Below are positions 1 to 10,697 of a stretch of 42,266 nt of DNA, in pieces. The notes beneath the pieces were generated by a model. It searched no databases, was not told the origin of the DNA, and saw only the letters and a program-made list of their open reading frames with translations. The DNA comes from Aldersonia kunmingensis (GTDB taxonomy: Bacteria > Actinomycetota > Actinomycetes > Mycobacteriales > Mycobacteriaceae), in contig NZ_LRRB01000104.1 in assembly GCF_001646865.1 (NCBI RefSeq), positions 1-42,266 on the forward strand, in the 5' to 3' direction. Numbering within the stretch: the first letter of the stretch is position 1; each line of letters starts with the position of its first letter. The translations under genes were made by a program, and so were the position numbers.

Positions 1-3466
<3,466 letters not shown>

Positions 3467-4008
3467 ACCTAGCCTTCGTGTGCATCGATAACCAGCAGCG
3501 TCGGTGGTCATCCCTGGTGCAGAGGGGATCTGCGGTTGTCGACCTGCAGCGTCGCAGGACATCGGTTCGCGACACTGTCTCGCGATCGATTGCGAACAGC
3601 AATTACCCGGACTCTGATGGCTTCCTAGCGGTGTTATCGCATCGTGGACAGCGTCTCGGCGTTTGTACTGTTCGCGCACAGATGTCGAAGAGTGTTCGAC
3701 ATCAAATGGCAACGATAAGTCAAACCCTCGGGAAACCACCAACCAAGGGCACCCTTATACACCCTTCTACCTGGGAAATGTCGGCGCCGCTGCCGCATCT
3801 CGGTTACGCACAGTGTAAGGCAGAATTTGCACGGTTCTGCACGAACGGCATGTGGCGCTACTGACAAGTAGATTCCGTGTGAACCTGCCCACAGCGGGGT
3901 ATCCGGCACGCTTCTCGCTGGGTGATAACTGACAGGGTGTGGGAGACCAAGATCACTTCCGGCGTCGACCTTGCCATGCGCCGGGCATGACTTCGAAGGG
4001 GGAATGGC
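3467..4008. other. Divergent upstream region between gltB and the DUF4407 gene
   Basis: This 542-base gap has no convincing gene. Open frames cross it on both strands (for example 3424-3864 plus and 3634-4128 minus), but they have no family resemblance, no good ribosome site and an irregular composition. It is less GC-rich than its surroundings and should hold the promoters of both divergent genes. The one clear structure is the perfect inverted repeat at 3681-3703, listed separately. A purine-rich ribosome site (GAAGGGGGA, 3994-4002) belongs to the rightward gene. Confidence 0.6.
3681..3703. promoter_or_regulatory. Perfect 9+9 inverted repeat, candidate operator
   Basis: The arms GATGTCGAA (3681-3689) and TTCGACATC (3695-3703) are exact complements around the 5-nt centre GAGTG. 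It lies about 215 bases before the gltB start and 305 bases before the DUF4407 start. No T-run follows, so a terminator is unlikely and a dimeric regulator site is more plausible. The inner TCGAA/TTCGA halves resemble the actinobacterial LexA box (TCGAAC-N4-GTTCGA), but the spacing is one base shorter, so this assignment is not made. Confidence 0.45.
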
Positions 4009-5532
4009 GTGAGCACTGAACCAGACGGCCCGAAACCTGTGGGCCCAGAACAGGCAGGCGCACCGACGCGTCCGGACACCCTCGTCCGCCGCCTCGAGTC
4101 CGCGCTCGTTGTGCTCGGCGGCGGGCACCGCGGTGAGCTGCCCGAGGCCGAGGAGCGGTCCACGTTCGCGCTTGCCGGCGCGCTCGTGGCCCTCGTGGGT
4201 CTGCTGGCTTGGCTGATTACCACCGCGGCACTGACTCAGACGACGTCCTGGCCGTGGCCGGCCGCCGCCGCCGCAGCACTTCCGCTCGGTGTCATCGTCG
4301 CCGCGGTGGCGCGTGCGATCGCCGGTGGAACACCCGCACGCCGTGGCCTTGCCGGACGGATCGGCGTCGCTCTTGTCGTCGGATTGGTCATCGGCGAACT
4401 GCTGGCCACTGTGCTTTTCGCCGGTGCAGTCGACCGGCGGCTCTCCGATGAGGCGCAGGCCGGTGCCGCTCAGTCCCCTGCCGTCGTGCGCGCACAGAAC
4501 GAACTCGACCGGGCGCAGACCGACCGCGCCGCGCTCGACACCGCCGTCACCGACGCCCGCGCTCTCCGCGACGACGCACTCGTCACCGCGCGCTGCGAGT
4601 TCAACCCCTCCCCCGAATGCCCACCGACCCGGATCACCGGCGTCCCCGGCACGGGCCCGGAATCACTGACGGCGAACGAACTGCTCGCCGATGCGCAGGC
4701 CGAGCTGAACTCTGCGCTGGACAACCGCGACGAACGCGCCGCGCAGCTCGACTCGGTGATCAACGACCGCACCGCCGCGGTGGACCGCGCGCACGATGAC
4801 GCGGCAGCGCAATCGTCCGGCGGGCTCGGTGATCGCTGGCTCGCAATGAACGGTTACACCTTCGACAACCCCGGCGCGCTCGTCTTGCGACTGATCCTCA
4901 TCGCGTTCGCCACGATGCTGACCCTGCTACCGATGCTGCTGCGCCGGTGGCGTGGTGAGACAACGCAGGACCGACATGTCGCCGCGCGCGCAGAGCAGGA
5001 TCGCGCGGTGCTGGCCGCCGATACCGCGATCGTGCAGGAGCGGGAAATGGCTCGCGTCGCCACCGCCGTGGAATCTGTTGCCGCACCTGTCGTTGCCGCG
5101 CGCGTACTTCCGGCTGAACCGGTGCGAGCGCTCGAGGCAAGCCCGGCAGGCCGCAGTCCCGCACTGCCCGAGCGGCGCAGCCCGGACCTCCTGGATTCGA
5201 TCGAATCTGCGACCCGCGCTGCGACCCGGTTGTTCAGCCCGTTCGTCCCCGCCTCGGTTTCGCGCGCTATTGATACGACTGCCACCTACCCGGTGCGGAT
5301 GGCGCGGCAGGTGATCGAGGAGGTCGAGGAGTTCACGGTGACCGTGCGGCACACGTCGCGGGTGACTGTGCGGACCGAGGATGTGCCGCAGCCGGATCAG
5401 GAGCCCGTGGTTATCGACGAGGTCGTGCACGCCAGCGTCGACCGCATCCAGGATGCGTCGCAGGAACGCCAGGCGCTCGGTGGTCGTCCGGCGATCAATG
5501 CGCGGTTCTCGCGGCGGTCGCTGCCGCGCTGA
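4009..5532 (+). CDS. DUF4407 domain membrane protein
   Basis: Predicted membrane protein of 507 residues that fits the DUF4407 family of uncharacterised actinobacterial proteins. The start is GTG at 4009, with GAAGGGGGA just upstream. After a polar N-terminus there are hydrophobic segments near residues 50-67, 75-97 and 107-130. A long charged stretch rich in Asp, Arg and Ala (about 145-265) looks helical or coiled, and contains a Cys pair near CEFNPSPECPPTR. A fourth membrane segment lies near 285-306. The remaining ~200 residues form a polar tail ending with acidic/Val-rich segments and a basic C-terminus. No catalytic motif is visible and the function is unknown. It is a single gene transcribed away from gltB and convergent with the small acidic-protein gene downstream. 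Confidence 0.8.
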   Translation: MSTEPDGPKPVGPEQAGAPTRPDTLVRRLESALVVLGGGHRGELPEAEERSTFALAGALVALVGLLAWLITTAALTQTTSWPWPAAAAAALPLGVIVAAVARAIAGGTPARRGLAGRIGVALVVGLVIGELLATVLFAGAVDRRLSDEAQAGAAQSPAVVRAQNELDRAQTDRAALDTAVTDARALRDDALVTARCEFNPSPECPPTRITGVPGTGPESLTANELLADAQAELNSALDNRDERAAQLDSVINDRTAAVDRAHDDAAAQSSGGLGDRWLAMNGYTFDNPGALVLRLILIAFATMLTLLPMLLRRWRGETTQDRHVAARAEQDRAVLAADTAIVQEREMARVATAVESVAAPVVAARVLPAEPVRALEASPAGRSPALPERRSPDLLDSIESATRAATRLFSPFVPASVSRAIDTTATYPVRMARQVIEEVEEFTVTVRHTSRVTVRTEDVPQPDQEPVVIDEVVHASVDRIQDASQERQALGGRPAINARFSRRSLPR

Positions 5533-5670
5533 ACGCACGTGGCTTCCTGCGGGGAAACTGCGCAGTCGCGAGCGTTTCGGCCGCCGGTGCAGGACTGTGG
5601 AGAAATTCGTCAGCAGTAGTCGTAGGGGCCATCGTCGACGCTTGGTCGGATCGGTCCGTGGCGGGTTGGC

Positions 5671-6018
5671 TCACTCGTTGATGTCGAAGAACGAATCGCC
5701 GTCCTCGGGTGTGCCGTCGATCTGTCCTTCGGTGCGACCGTGCACGGTCGGGTCCAGCCGATCGATCGCGTCGTTGGACTGCAGCTGGATCGTCCCGTCG
5801 TCGGTGTCGGCGTCAGCGGGGTCGATGTCGTCGGGCCCGACGTCGGGTAGCTCGGCGGCCAGCCGCTCGCCGAGCGTTTCATCCTCGTCGGCGTCGATCC
5901 ACTGCTGCGGCGGATCGACGACCTCGTCGCCGTCGTCGTTGCGAACCTCGTCGGAATCGAGTTGTTCTGCTGGCGTCAGTGGGTTGTCGTTGGAGACGTC
6001 ACGTGCCATGTACGCCAT
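5671..6018 (-). CDS. Small acidic protein of unknown function
   Basis: About 115 residues from ATG 6018 (MAYMARDVSNDN); ATG 6009 is equally possible, and a GTG at 6066 would add 16 residues unlike the rest. The protein is very rich in Asp and Glu with few hydrophobic stretches: DSDEVRNDDGDEVVDPP, DADEDETLGERLAAELPDVG, and a tail ending DSFFDINE. It has no signal peptide or membrane segment and is probably cytosolic and partly disordered. It resembles short conserved acidic hypothetical proteins of Nocardia and Rhodococcus, but I cannot attach a family name. It is convergent with the DUF4407 gene and divergent from the PspC-domain gene, with 142 bases between the latter starts. No clear ribosome site is visible, so leaderless translation is possible. 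Confidence 0.7.
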   Translation of the reverse strand: MAYMARDVSNDNPLTPAEQLDSDEVRNDDGDEVVDPPQQWIDADEDETLGERLAAELPDVGPDDIDPADADTDDGTIQLQSNDAIDRLDPTVHGRTEGQIDGTPEDGDSFFDINE

Positions 6019-6160
6019 TGTTGCCGATCGCAGACAAACCCGGTGGGCTGATCCGCCCGCGTTCACGGTGCCGCGGTGTCGCCCCCCGGGGAAAGTTCAG
6101 GGTGGAAATCGGGTGCTTCCCCGATGTGCGGGCATCACCTGGCGAACAACACTGGCAGGC

Positions 6161-6367
6161 ATGACAACCTATGAAAACGGTGGCGTGAAGCGCCTGACCC
6201 GTTCGAATTCCGACAAGATGGTGGCCGGGGTCTGCGGTGGCCTCGCCGAGTACACGGGCTGGGACATCGCCCTGATCCGTTTGGCGGTCGTCGTTGCGAC
6301 CGTGTTCAGCGGCGGCGCGGCCATCATTGCCTATCTGGCCGCAATCGTGATCATGCCGGCGCAGTAA
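6161..6367 (+). CDS. PspC domain small membrane protein
   Basis: A 68-residue protein that is essentially one PspC domain. It has the family signature KRLTRSNSDKMVAGVCGGLAEY, followed by the tryptophan-aspartate turn and WDIALIRLAVVVATVF. A hydrophobic helix (roughly residues 40-66) ends in IVIMPAQ. The start is ATG 6161 with GGCAGG upstream. PspC proteins are small inner-membrane proteins that, in enterobacteria, take part in the phage-shock envelope stress response. In actinobacteria stand-alone copies are common and mostly uncharacterised, so a role in envelope stress is inference. It is transcribed alone; the next co-directional gene begins 133 bases downstream, behind its own conserved regulatory element. 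Confidence 0.85.
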   Translation: MTTYENGGVKRLTRSNSDKMVAGVCGGLAEYTGWDIALIRLAVVVATVFSGGAAIIAYLAAIVIMPAQ

Positions 6368-6446
6368 GAATCATTCTCGCCGCTCAACAACGCGTTGAAA
6401 CACCCGTACTTTCGGCTCGAGATCGAGAGCGCGCGGGAGCCTTTAG

Positions 6447-6483
6447 TTCACGGCTATCGAAAAGGTGTTGCAAGCTAACGATC
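6447..6483 (+). promoter_or_regulatory. 37-nt promoter/operator element, copy A (before the ABC importer)
   Basis: The element has TTCACGGC, five variable bases, AAAAGGTGTTG, three variable bases, then GCTAACGATC. The same 37-base arrangement, with no indels and about 30 of 37 identical bases, recurs at 10643-10679. This copy ends 17 nt before the ATG of the lipoprotein gene; the other ends 18 nt before the second monooxygenase. Constant distance to the start and loss of reading-frame phase between copies indicate a DNA-level promoter or operator, not a leader peptide. TAACGAT may be part of the -10 region. The regulator is unknown; sulfur status is a guess from the genes controlled. Confidence 0.65.
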
Positions 6484-6500
6484 CCCGTTGTGATCGGGAA

Positions 6501-7583
6501 ATGCATGCCTTCCGTCTGCAGCGCCGTGTCCCGGCCCTGCTCATTGCCGCGACCGCTGGCGTCGCCTCCCTGATATCCGGATGCGCGTCCGACGACACCC
6601 CCGATAACGCCGTGGCGGCCGATGCCGCGCTGCCGACCGAGATCCCGGCGGGCACCAAACTCGTCATCGCCGATCAGTCCGAACGGCAGAAGGGATTCCT
6701 CAGCGCGTCAGGCGAATTGGACAAACTGCCGTTCGCGCACGAATTCGCCAACTTCGTCGGCGGGCCGTCGATCCTCGAGGCGTTCCGTGCCGGAGCCGCC
6801 GATGTCGCTCTCGTCGGTGACACTCCCCCGATTCAGGCGCAGCTCGCCGGCCAGGACGTGCCGATCATCGCGGCATTCCAGACCGACCCGAACAGCATCC
6901 GCATCACCGTCGGCCCCGGCCATGACGACCTCGACACCGTCGCCGAGCTGAAGGGACGCAAGATCGCGTTCGCCGAGGGCACCGCCCAGCAGGTCGTCGT
7001 GCTGCGCGCGCTCGAGAAGGCCAACCTGAAACCCGAAGACGTGGAACTTGTTCGGCTGCAGCTGTCCGAGTTCCCGGACGCGGTACGCACCGGTCAGGTG
7101 GACGTCGCGCCGCTGAGCGAACCGACGCTGACGCGCGTGCTGCGTACGCCCGGCACGCACACTCTCTCCGAAGCGGAAGCCTCGGGCACCGCTACCGGGC
7201 TGAGCTACCTCTACGCCCGGCGCGAGGTGCTGCAGGATCCGGCCAAGGCAGCCGCGCTGCGCGCCTACGTTGCCTCGCTCGTCCGCGCGATCGACTGGAC
7301 CAACAAGCATCCGGACGAATTCATCGCGAAGTACTACGTCTGGCAGCAGAAGCTGAAGCCCGAGGAGGGCCAGGCGATCGTCGCCTCGCTCGGCCAGTAC
7401 TCGTTCCCGCACCTCGATCAGGAAATCATCGACCGCCAGCAGTCCACCATCGACGTCATCGACCGCGCCGGCCAGCTACCCAAGGAGATCAAGGCCGCCG
7501 ACGCAATCGACCTGCGCTTCGACGAGGTGATCACCCAGACCGTCAACGAGGTCGGCGCGAGCTTCGAGCGGAAGTCCAGCTGA
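6501..7583 (+). CDS. ABC importer substrate-binding lipoprotein (sulfonate/taurine type)
   Basis: Periplasmic-side binding protein of an ABC importer in the SsuA/TauA/NMT1 superfamily, 360 residues from ATG 6501. The open frame could extend to GTG 6465, but that would run through the conserved regulatory element. ATG 6501 gives a proper lipoprotein signal: basic MHAFRLQRRV, a hydrophobic core, and the lipobox LISGC, with acylation at the Cys near residue 20. The mature part has the two-lobe pattern of the family: GGPSILEAFRAGAADVALVG, TVAELKGRKIAFAEGTAQQ and FPDAVRTGQVDVAPLSEP. The C-terminal part contains the helix-rich WTNKHPDEFIAKYYV. Its stop overlaps the permease start by one base (TGATG). 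Substrate is unknown; alkyl- or aryl-sulfonates, sulfate esters or nitrogenous aromatics are all possible. Confidence 0.9.
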   Translation: MHAFRLQRRVPALLIAATAGVASLISGCASDDTPDNAVAADAALPTEIPAGTKLVIADQSERQKGFLSASGELDKLPFAHEFANFVGGPSILEAFRAGAADVALVGDTPPIQAQLAGQDVPIIAAFQTDPNSIRITVGPGHDDLDTVAELKGRKIAFAEGTAQQVVVLRALEKANLKPEDVELVRLQLSEFPDAVRTGQVDVAPLSEPTLTRVLRTPGTHTLSEAEASGTATGLSYLYARREVLQDPAKAAALRAYVASLVRAIDWTNKHPDEFIAKYYVWQQKLKPEEGQAIVASLGQYSFPHLDQEIIDRQQSTIDVIDRAGQLPKEIKAADAIDLRFDEVITQTVNEVGASFERKSS

Positions 7584-8428
7584 TGGCAGTTCAGGCGCTG
7601 CCGCGGGCACAGGCCCGCGGTAGCACCGAACTCCGGGAGCGGAAGGCCTCGCGCCGCAGGCTCGGACCCGGGCGGGCGATCCCGTTCGGCGCGGCTATCG
7701 GGCCGCTGCTGCTGGTAGCCGCGTGGGTGATCAGCTCGGCGGCGGGAGCGCTCGATCCCGAAACCCTGCCCGCGCCGTGGACCGTCGCGCAGACCGCCGG
7801 TGACCTCATCGCCGATGGCCGGCTGCAGAGCAACCTGCTCACTTCGGTTCAGCGGGCGGCAATTTCGCTGGTGCTGGGGGTCTTGATCGGCCTGGTGCTC
7901 GCGCTGCTGGCAGGCCTGACCCGGCTCGGCGAGGCAATTGTGGACGGCCCGATCCAGATCAAGCGGGCCATCCCGACACTGGCACTCATTCCGCTGTTCA
8001 TCGTGTGGTTCGGCATCGGCGAGCAGATGAAGATCATCGTGATCACCACCAGCGTGCTGGTCCCGGTGTACATCAACACGCACGCCCAGCTGCGCGGCGT
8101 GGATGCCAAGCATGTGGAACTCGCTGAGACCGTCGGGCTTTCGCGCTGGCAGTTCGTCCGTCGCGTCGCACTCCCCGGTTCGCTGCCCGGCTTCTTCACC
8201 GGACTGCGGATGGCTGTGACCATCTCCTGGCTCGCGCTCGTCGTCGTGGAGCAGGTGAACGCGACGAGCGGCATCGGCTACCTCATGACCCAGGCACGCA
8301 CCTACGGGCAGATCGACGTCATCGTCGTCGGCCTGGTCGTGTACGCGCTGTTCGGCCTGATCAGCGATACCGCCGTGCGCCGACTGGAGCGGAGGGCATT
8401 GTCATGGCGACAGTCACTGGGAGATTGA
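7583..8428 (+). CDS. ABC importer permease (SsuC/TauC type)
   Basis: Integral-membrane subunit of the same importer, 281 residues, start ATG 7583 in a TGATG overlap. After a basic N-terminus there are about six membrane segments, beginning near residues 32-52. The binding-protein-dependent permease signature is present as LAETVGLSRWQFVRRVALPGSLPG, with the EAA-type loop that contacts the ATPase. Length and layout match SsuC/TauC permeases, which usually act as homodimers. The coding region overlaps the ATPase gene by 25 bases, which indicates tight translational coupling. Confidence 0.93.
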   Translation: MAVQALPRAQARGSTELRERKASRRRLGPGRAIPFGAAIGPLLLVAAWVISSAAGALDPETLPAPWTVAQTAGDLIADGRLQSNLLTSVQRAAISLVLGVLIGLVLALLAGLTRLGEAIVDGPIQIKRAIPTLALIPLFIVWFGIGEQMKIIVITTSVLVPVYINTHAQLRGVDAKHVELAETVGLSRWQFVRRVALPGSLPGFFTGLRMAVTISWLALVVVEQVNATSGIGYLMTQARTYGQIDVIVVGLVVYALFGLISDTAVRRLERRALSWRQSLGD

Positions 8429-9135
8429 ACGGCGCGGGACTCAGCGTCAACACGCACAACCTGGTCCGCGGCTTCGACGACCGGGTCGTATTGCGCGGGA
8501 TCGATGTGGACATCGCGCCGGGCGAGTTCGTCGCCCTGCTCGGCCGCAGCGGATCGGGCAAGAGCACGTTGCTGCGTGCGCTTGCCAAGCTCGACCACGA
8601 TGTGCCCGGTTCCGGCGAGCTGACCGTCCCGGCGAAACGCGCTGTGGTGTTCCAGGATTCGCGGCTGCTGCCGTGGGCGCGAGTACTGGACAACGTGATC
8701 CTCGGCCTACGCGGCCCGGACGCCCGGCAGCGCGGCATTCAGGCGCTGGATGAGGTCGGGCTGGCCGGACGCGAACGGGCATGGCCCAAGGAACTGTCCG
8801 GCGGCGAGCAGCAGCGCGTTGCGTTGGCGCGCTCTCTGGTCCGCGAGCCGGAACTGCTGCTCGCAGACGAACCGTTCGGCGCGCTCGATGCGCTTACCCG
8901 GATCAAGATGCACGCGCTGCTGCAGGAACTGTGCGCGCGGCACCGTCCCGCAGTGCTGCTCGTGACGCACGACGTGGACGAGGCAGTCGTCCTCGCCGAC
9001 CGGGTCCTCGTCCTGCACGAGGGGCAGATCGGACTCGACCGCCGCATCGATCTACCCCGCCCACGCCAACATGCCGACCCGACATTCGCCGCGTACCGCC
9101 AGGAACTGCTCGACAGCCTCGGCGTCCGAAATTAA
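8404..9135 (+). CDS. ABC importer ATP-binding protein (SsuB/TauB type)
   Basis: ATPase of the importer, 243 residues from ATG 8404, inside the end of the permease gene. Walker A is GRSGSGKST (about residues 48-56), the Q-loop is VVFQDSRLLPW, the ABC signature is LSGGEQQR, Walker B is LLLADEPFGALD and the switch histidine is in VTHDVDEAV. The Q-loop sequence and overall length are typical of nitrate/sulfonate/taurine importers. The first monooxygenase starts only 9 bases after its stop, with AAGGAG as ribosome site, so importer and enzyme form one operon. This arrangement suggests that the enzyme acts on the imported compound. Confidence 0.95.
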   Translation: MATVTGRLNGAGLSVNTHNLVRGFDDRVVLRGIDVDIAPGEFVALLGRSGSGKSTLLRALAKLDHDVPGSGELTVPAKRAVVFQDSRLLPWARVLDNVILGLRGPDARQRGIQALDEVGLAGRERAWPKELSGGEQQRVALARSLVREPELLLADEPFGALDALTRIKMHALLQELCARHRPAVLLVTHDVDEAVVLADRVLVLHEGQIGLDRRIDLPRPRQHADPTFAAYRQELLDSLGVRN

Positions 9136-9144
9136 GGAGCACCG

Positions 9145-10518
9145 ATGACCGAACCTCGCCAGCTCAACTTGAACGCCTTCATTTACCCGTCCGGCCACCA
9201 CGAAGCAGCTTGGCGGCACCCGTCGAGCAGCCCTGACCGCATCTACGACGTGACCTACTACCAGGAGATCGGCCGCACTGCCGAGGCCGCCAAGTTTGAT
9301 GCGGTGTTCTTCGCCGACGGTCCGGCACTGCGCCAGAACGTCGAGCATTTCGCCGCACCCGGGCTCGAGCCGATCACCCTGCTCACCGCAATCGCCGCCG
9401 CCACCACCCATTTGGGGCTCATCGCCACCGCGTCCACGACGTATTACGAGCCCTACAACCTCGCCCGGCTCTTCTCGTCGCTCGACCACATCTCCGGTGG
9501 GCGCGCGGGCTGGAACATCGTCACCACCGGAACCGATTTGGCCGCAGCCAATTTCGGGCTCGACCAGCACCCGGAACACACCGAGCGATACGCACGCGCC
9601 CGCGAGTTCGTCGATGCCGTCGTGGCGCTGTGGGACAGCTGGGAGGACGACGCGATCGTGCTCGACCGCGAGTCGGGTATCTACGCCGACCCCGCGAAGA
9701 TCCACGAGATCAATCACGCCGGTGAGCATCTGCGGGTGCGCGGGCCGTTCAACGCGGCGCGCACTCCGCAGGGCCACCCGGTGCTCGTCCAGGCCGGTGC
9801 CTCCAACGAGGGGCGTGGGTTCGCCGGCCGCTACGCCGAGGCGATCTTCACCGCGCACCAGCGCTTGTCGGACGCGCAGGCCTTCTATGCCGACATCAAG
9901 AAGCGAGTCGCGGAGTTCGGTCGCAACCCCGACCACGTGAAGATCCTGCCCGGCATCAGCCCGTTCATCGCCGACACCGAGGCGGAGGCCAAGGCGCTCG
10001 AGCGCGAGTTCAACGAGCTGACCGTGCCCGAGTACGGCCTCGCTCAGGTGGAGAAGATGTTCGGCTTCAGCCTGCGGCATCTCGGTCTCGACGAGCAGAT
10101 CCCGCTCGAACTGTTCGAGGGCGCAGGCGATGTCACCGACAACGAGCGCAGCCGCGTGCAGGTGATCGCCGGAATCGTCGAGCGTGAGCGCCCGACCGTG
10201 CGCGGATTGCTGCACCGGCTCGCCGGTGCCCGCGGCCATCGCGTCTTCGCCGGTACGCCGGAACAGGTCGCCGACACCATCGAGGAGTGGTTCAAGAATG
10301 GCGCCGCGGACGGCTTCAACGTGATGCCGCCCTGGTACCCGGGCGGACTCGAGGTGTTCACCAGCACGGTCGTCCCGATCCTGCAGGAACGCGGCCTCTT
10401 CCGTACCGAGTACACCGGAACGACGTTGCGTGACCACTTCGGATTGCCGCGTCCGGAAAGCCAGTTCGCCGGTGCCGGCGAAGTGCACGAGCCGGAGCTC
10501 GTCACTACCTCGCGGTGA
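9145..10518 (+). CDS. FMN-dependent monooxygenase, NtaA/SnaA/DszA family (copy 1)
   Basis: Flavin-dependent monooxygenase of 457 residues in the bacterial luciferase-like superfamily. It uses reduced FMN from a separate reductase to oxygenate small substrates. Family features are the early LNAFIYPSGHHEAAWRHP, the flavin-barrel segments TASTTYYEPYNLARLFSSLD and SGGRAGWNIVTT, ALWDSWEDDAI, and the PQGHPVLVQAGASNEGR strand. The C-terminal end is GLFRTEYTGTTLRDHFGLP. Characterised relatives include nitrilotriacetate monooxygenase, pristinamycin IIA synthase subunit and dibenzothiophene-sulfone monooxygenase DszA. The sulfonate-type importer in the same operon favours a sulfur substrate, but this is inference. 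The ribosome site AAGGAG is 6 nt before ATG. It is over 80 percent identical by eye to the next gene. Confidence 0.93.
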   Translation: MTEPRQLNLNAFIYPSGHHEAAWRHPSSSPDRIYDVTYYQEIGRTAEAAKFDAVFFADGPALRQNVEHFAAPGLEPITLLTAIAAATTHLGLIATASTTYYEPYNLARLFSSLDHISGGRAGWNIVTTGTDLAAANFGLDQHPEHTERYARAREFVDAVVALWDSWEDDAIVLDRESGIYADPAKIHEINHAGEHLRVRGPFNAARTPQGHPVLVQAGASNEGRGFAGRYAEAIFTAHQRLSDAQAFYADIKKRVAEFGRNPDHVKILPGISPFIADTEAEAKALEREFNELTVPEYGLAQVEKMFGFSLRHLGLDEQIPLELFEGAGDVTDNERSRVQVIAGIVERERPTVRGLLHRLAGARGHRVFAGTPEQVADTIEEWFKNGAADGFNVMPPWYPGGLEVFTSTVVPILQERGLFRTEYTGTTLRDHFGLPRPESQFAGAGEVHEPELVTTSR

Positions 10519-10642
10519 GCGGGTCTTGCAACGCGGCGGCCGGTCCAGCGCGCCCGCCGCGATCCCGTTCGCCTCGGCCACTGCAGCGAGCGGGTAGTCC
10601 TCAGCCGTGCATCAAGCGGTGATCGATACCGCGCGCCTTCTA

Positions 10643-10679
10643 TTCACGGCAACGCAAAAGGTGTTGTCCGCTAACGATC
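10643..10679 (+). promoter_or_regulatory. 37-nt promoter/operator element, copy B (before the second monooxygenase)
   Basis: Second copy of the element at 6447-6483: TTCACGGC, AAAAGGTGTTG and GCTAACGATC in the same order with identical spacing. It ends 18 nt before the ATG at 10698. It lies in the 179-base gap after the first monooxygenase and shows that the second monooxygenase/MFS pair has its own, co-regulated promoter. The rest of the gap holds nothing I recognise. Confidence 0.65.
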
Positions 10680-10697
10680 TCCGGTGGAATGGCGCGC

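Noticed and set aside
3681-3703. Assignment as a LexA/SOS box
   Set aside because: Spacing between TCGAA and TTCGA is one base shorter than the consensus and neither neighbour is a repair gene.
3634-4128. Minus-strand frame of 164 codons in the gltB/DUF4407 gap
   Set aside because: No homology, no ribosome site, overlaps the GTG start of DUF4407 and contains many Cys/His/Trp residues scattered without motif.
6465-6500. Leader peptide or longer N-terminus of the lipoprotein (starting GTG TTG)
   Set aside because: The same DNA block before the second monooxygenase is in a different frame relative to its gene, and the longer form would spoil the signal peptide.
6368-6500. Possible riboswitch before the ABC importer
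   Set aside because: The conserved part is only 37 nt, has no matching helices and ends 17 nt before the start codon; a promoter/operator is simpler.
9052-10581. 509-codon minus-strand frame opposite the first monooxygenase
   Set aside because: It resembles the minus-strand frame at 10707-12344, but only because the two sense genes are paralogues; the composition is antisense-like and no family fits.
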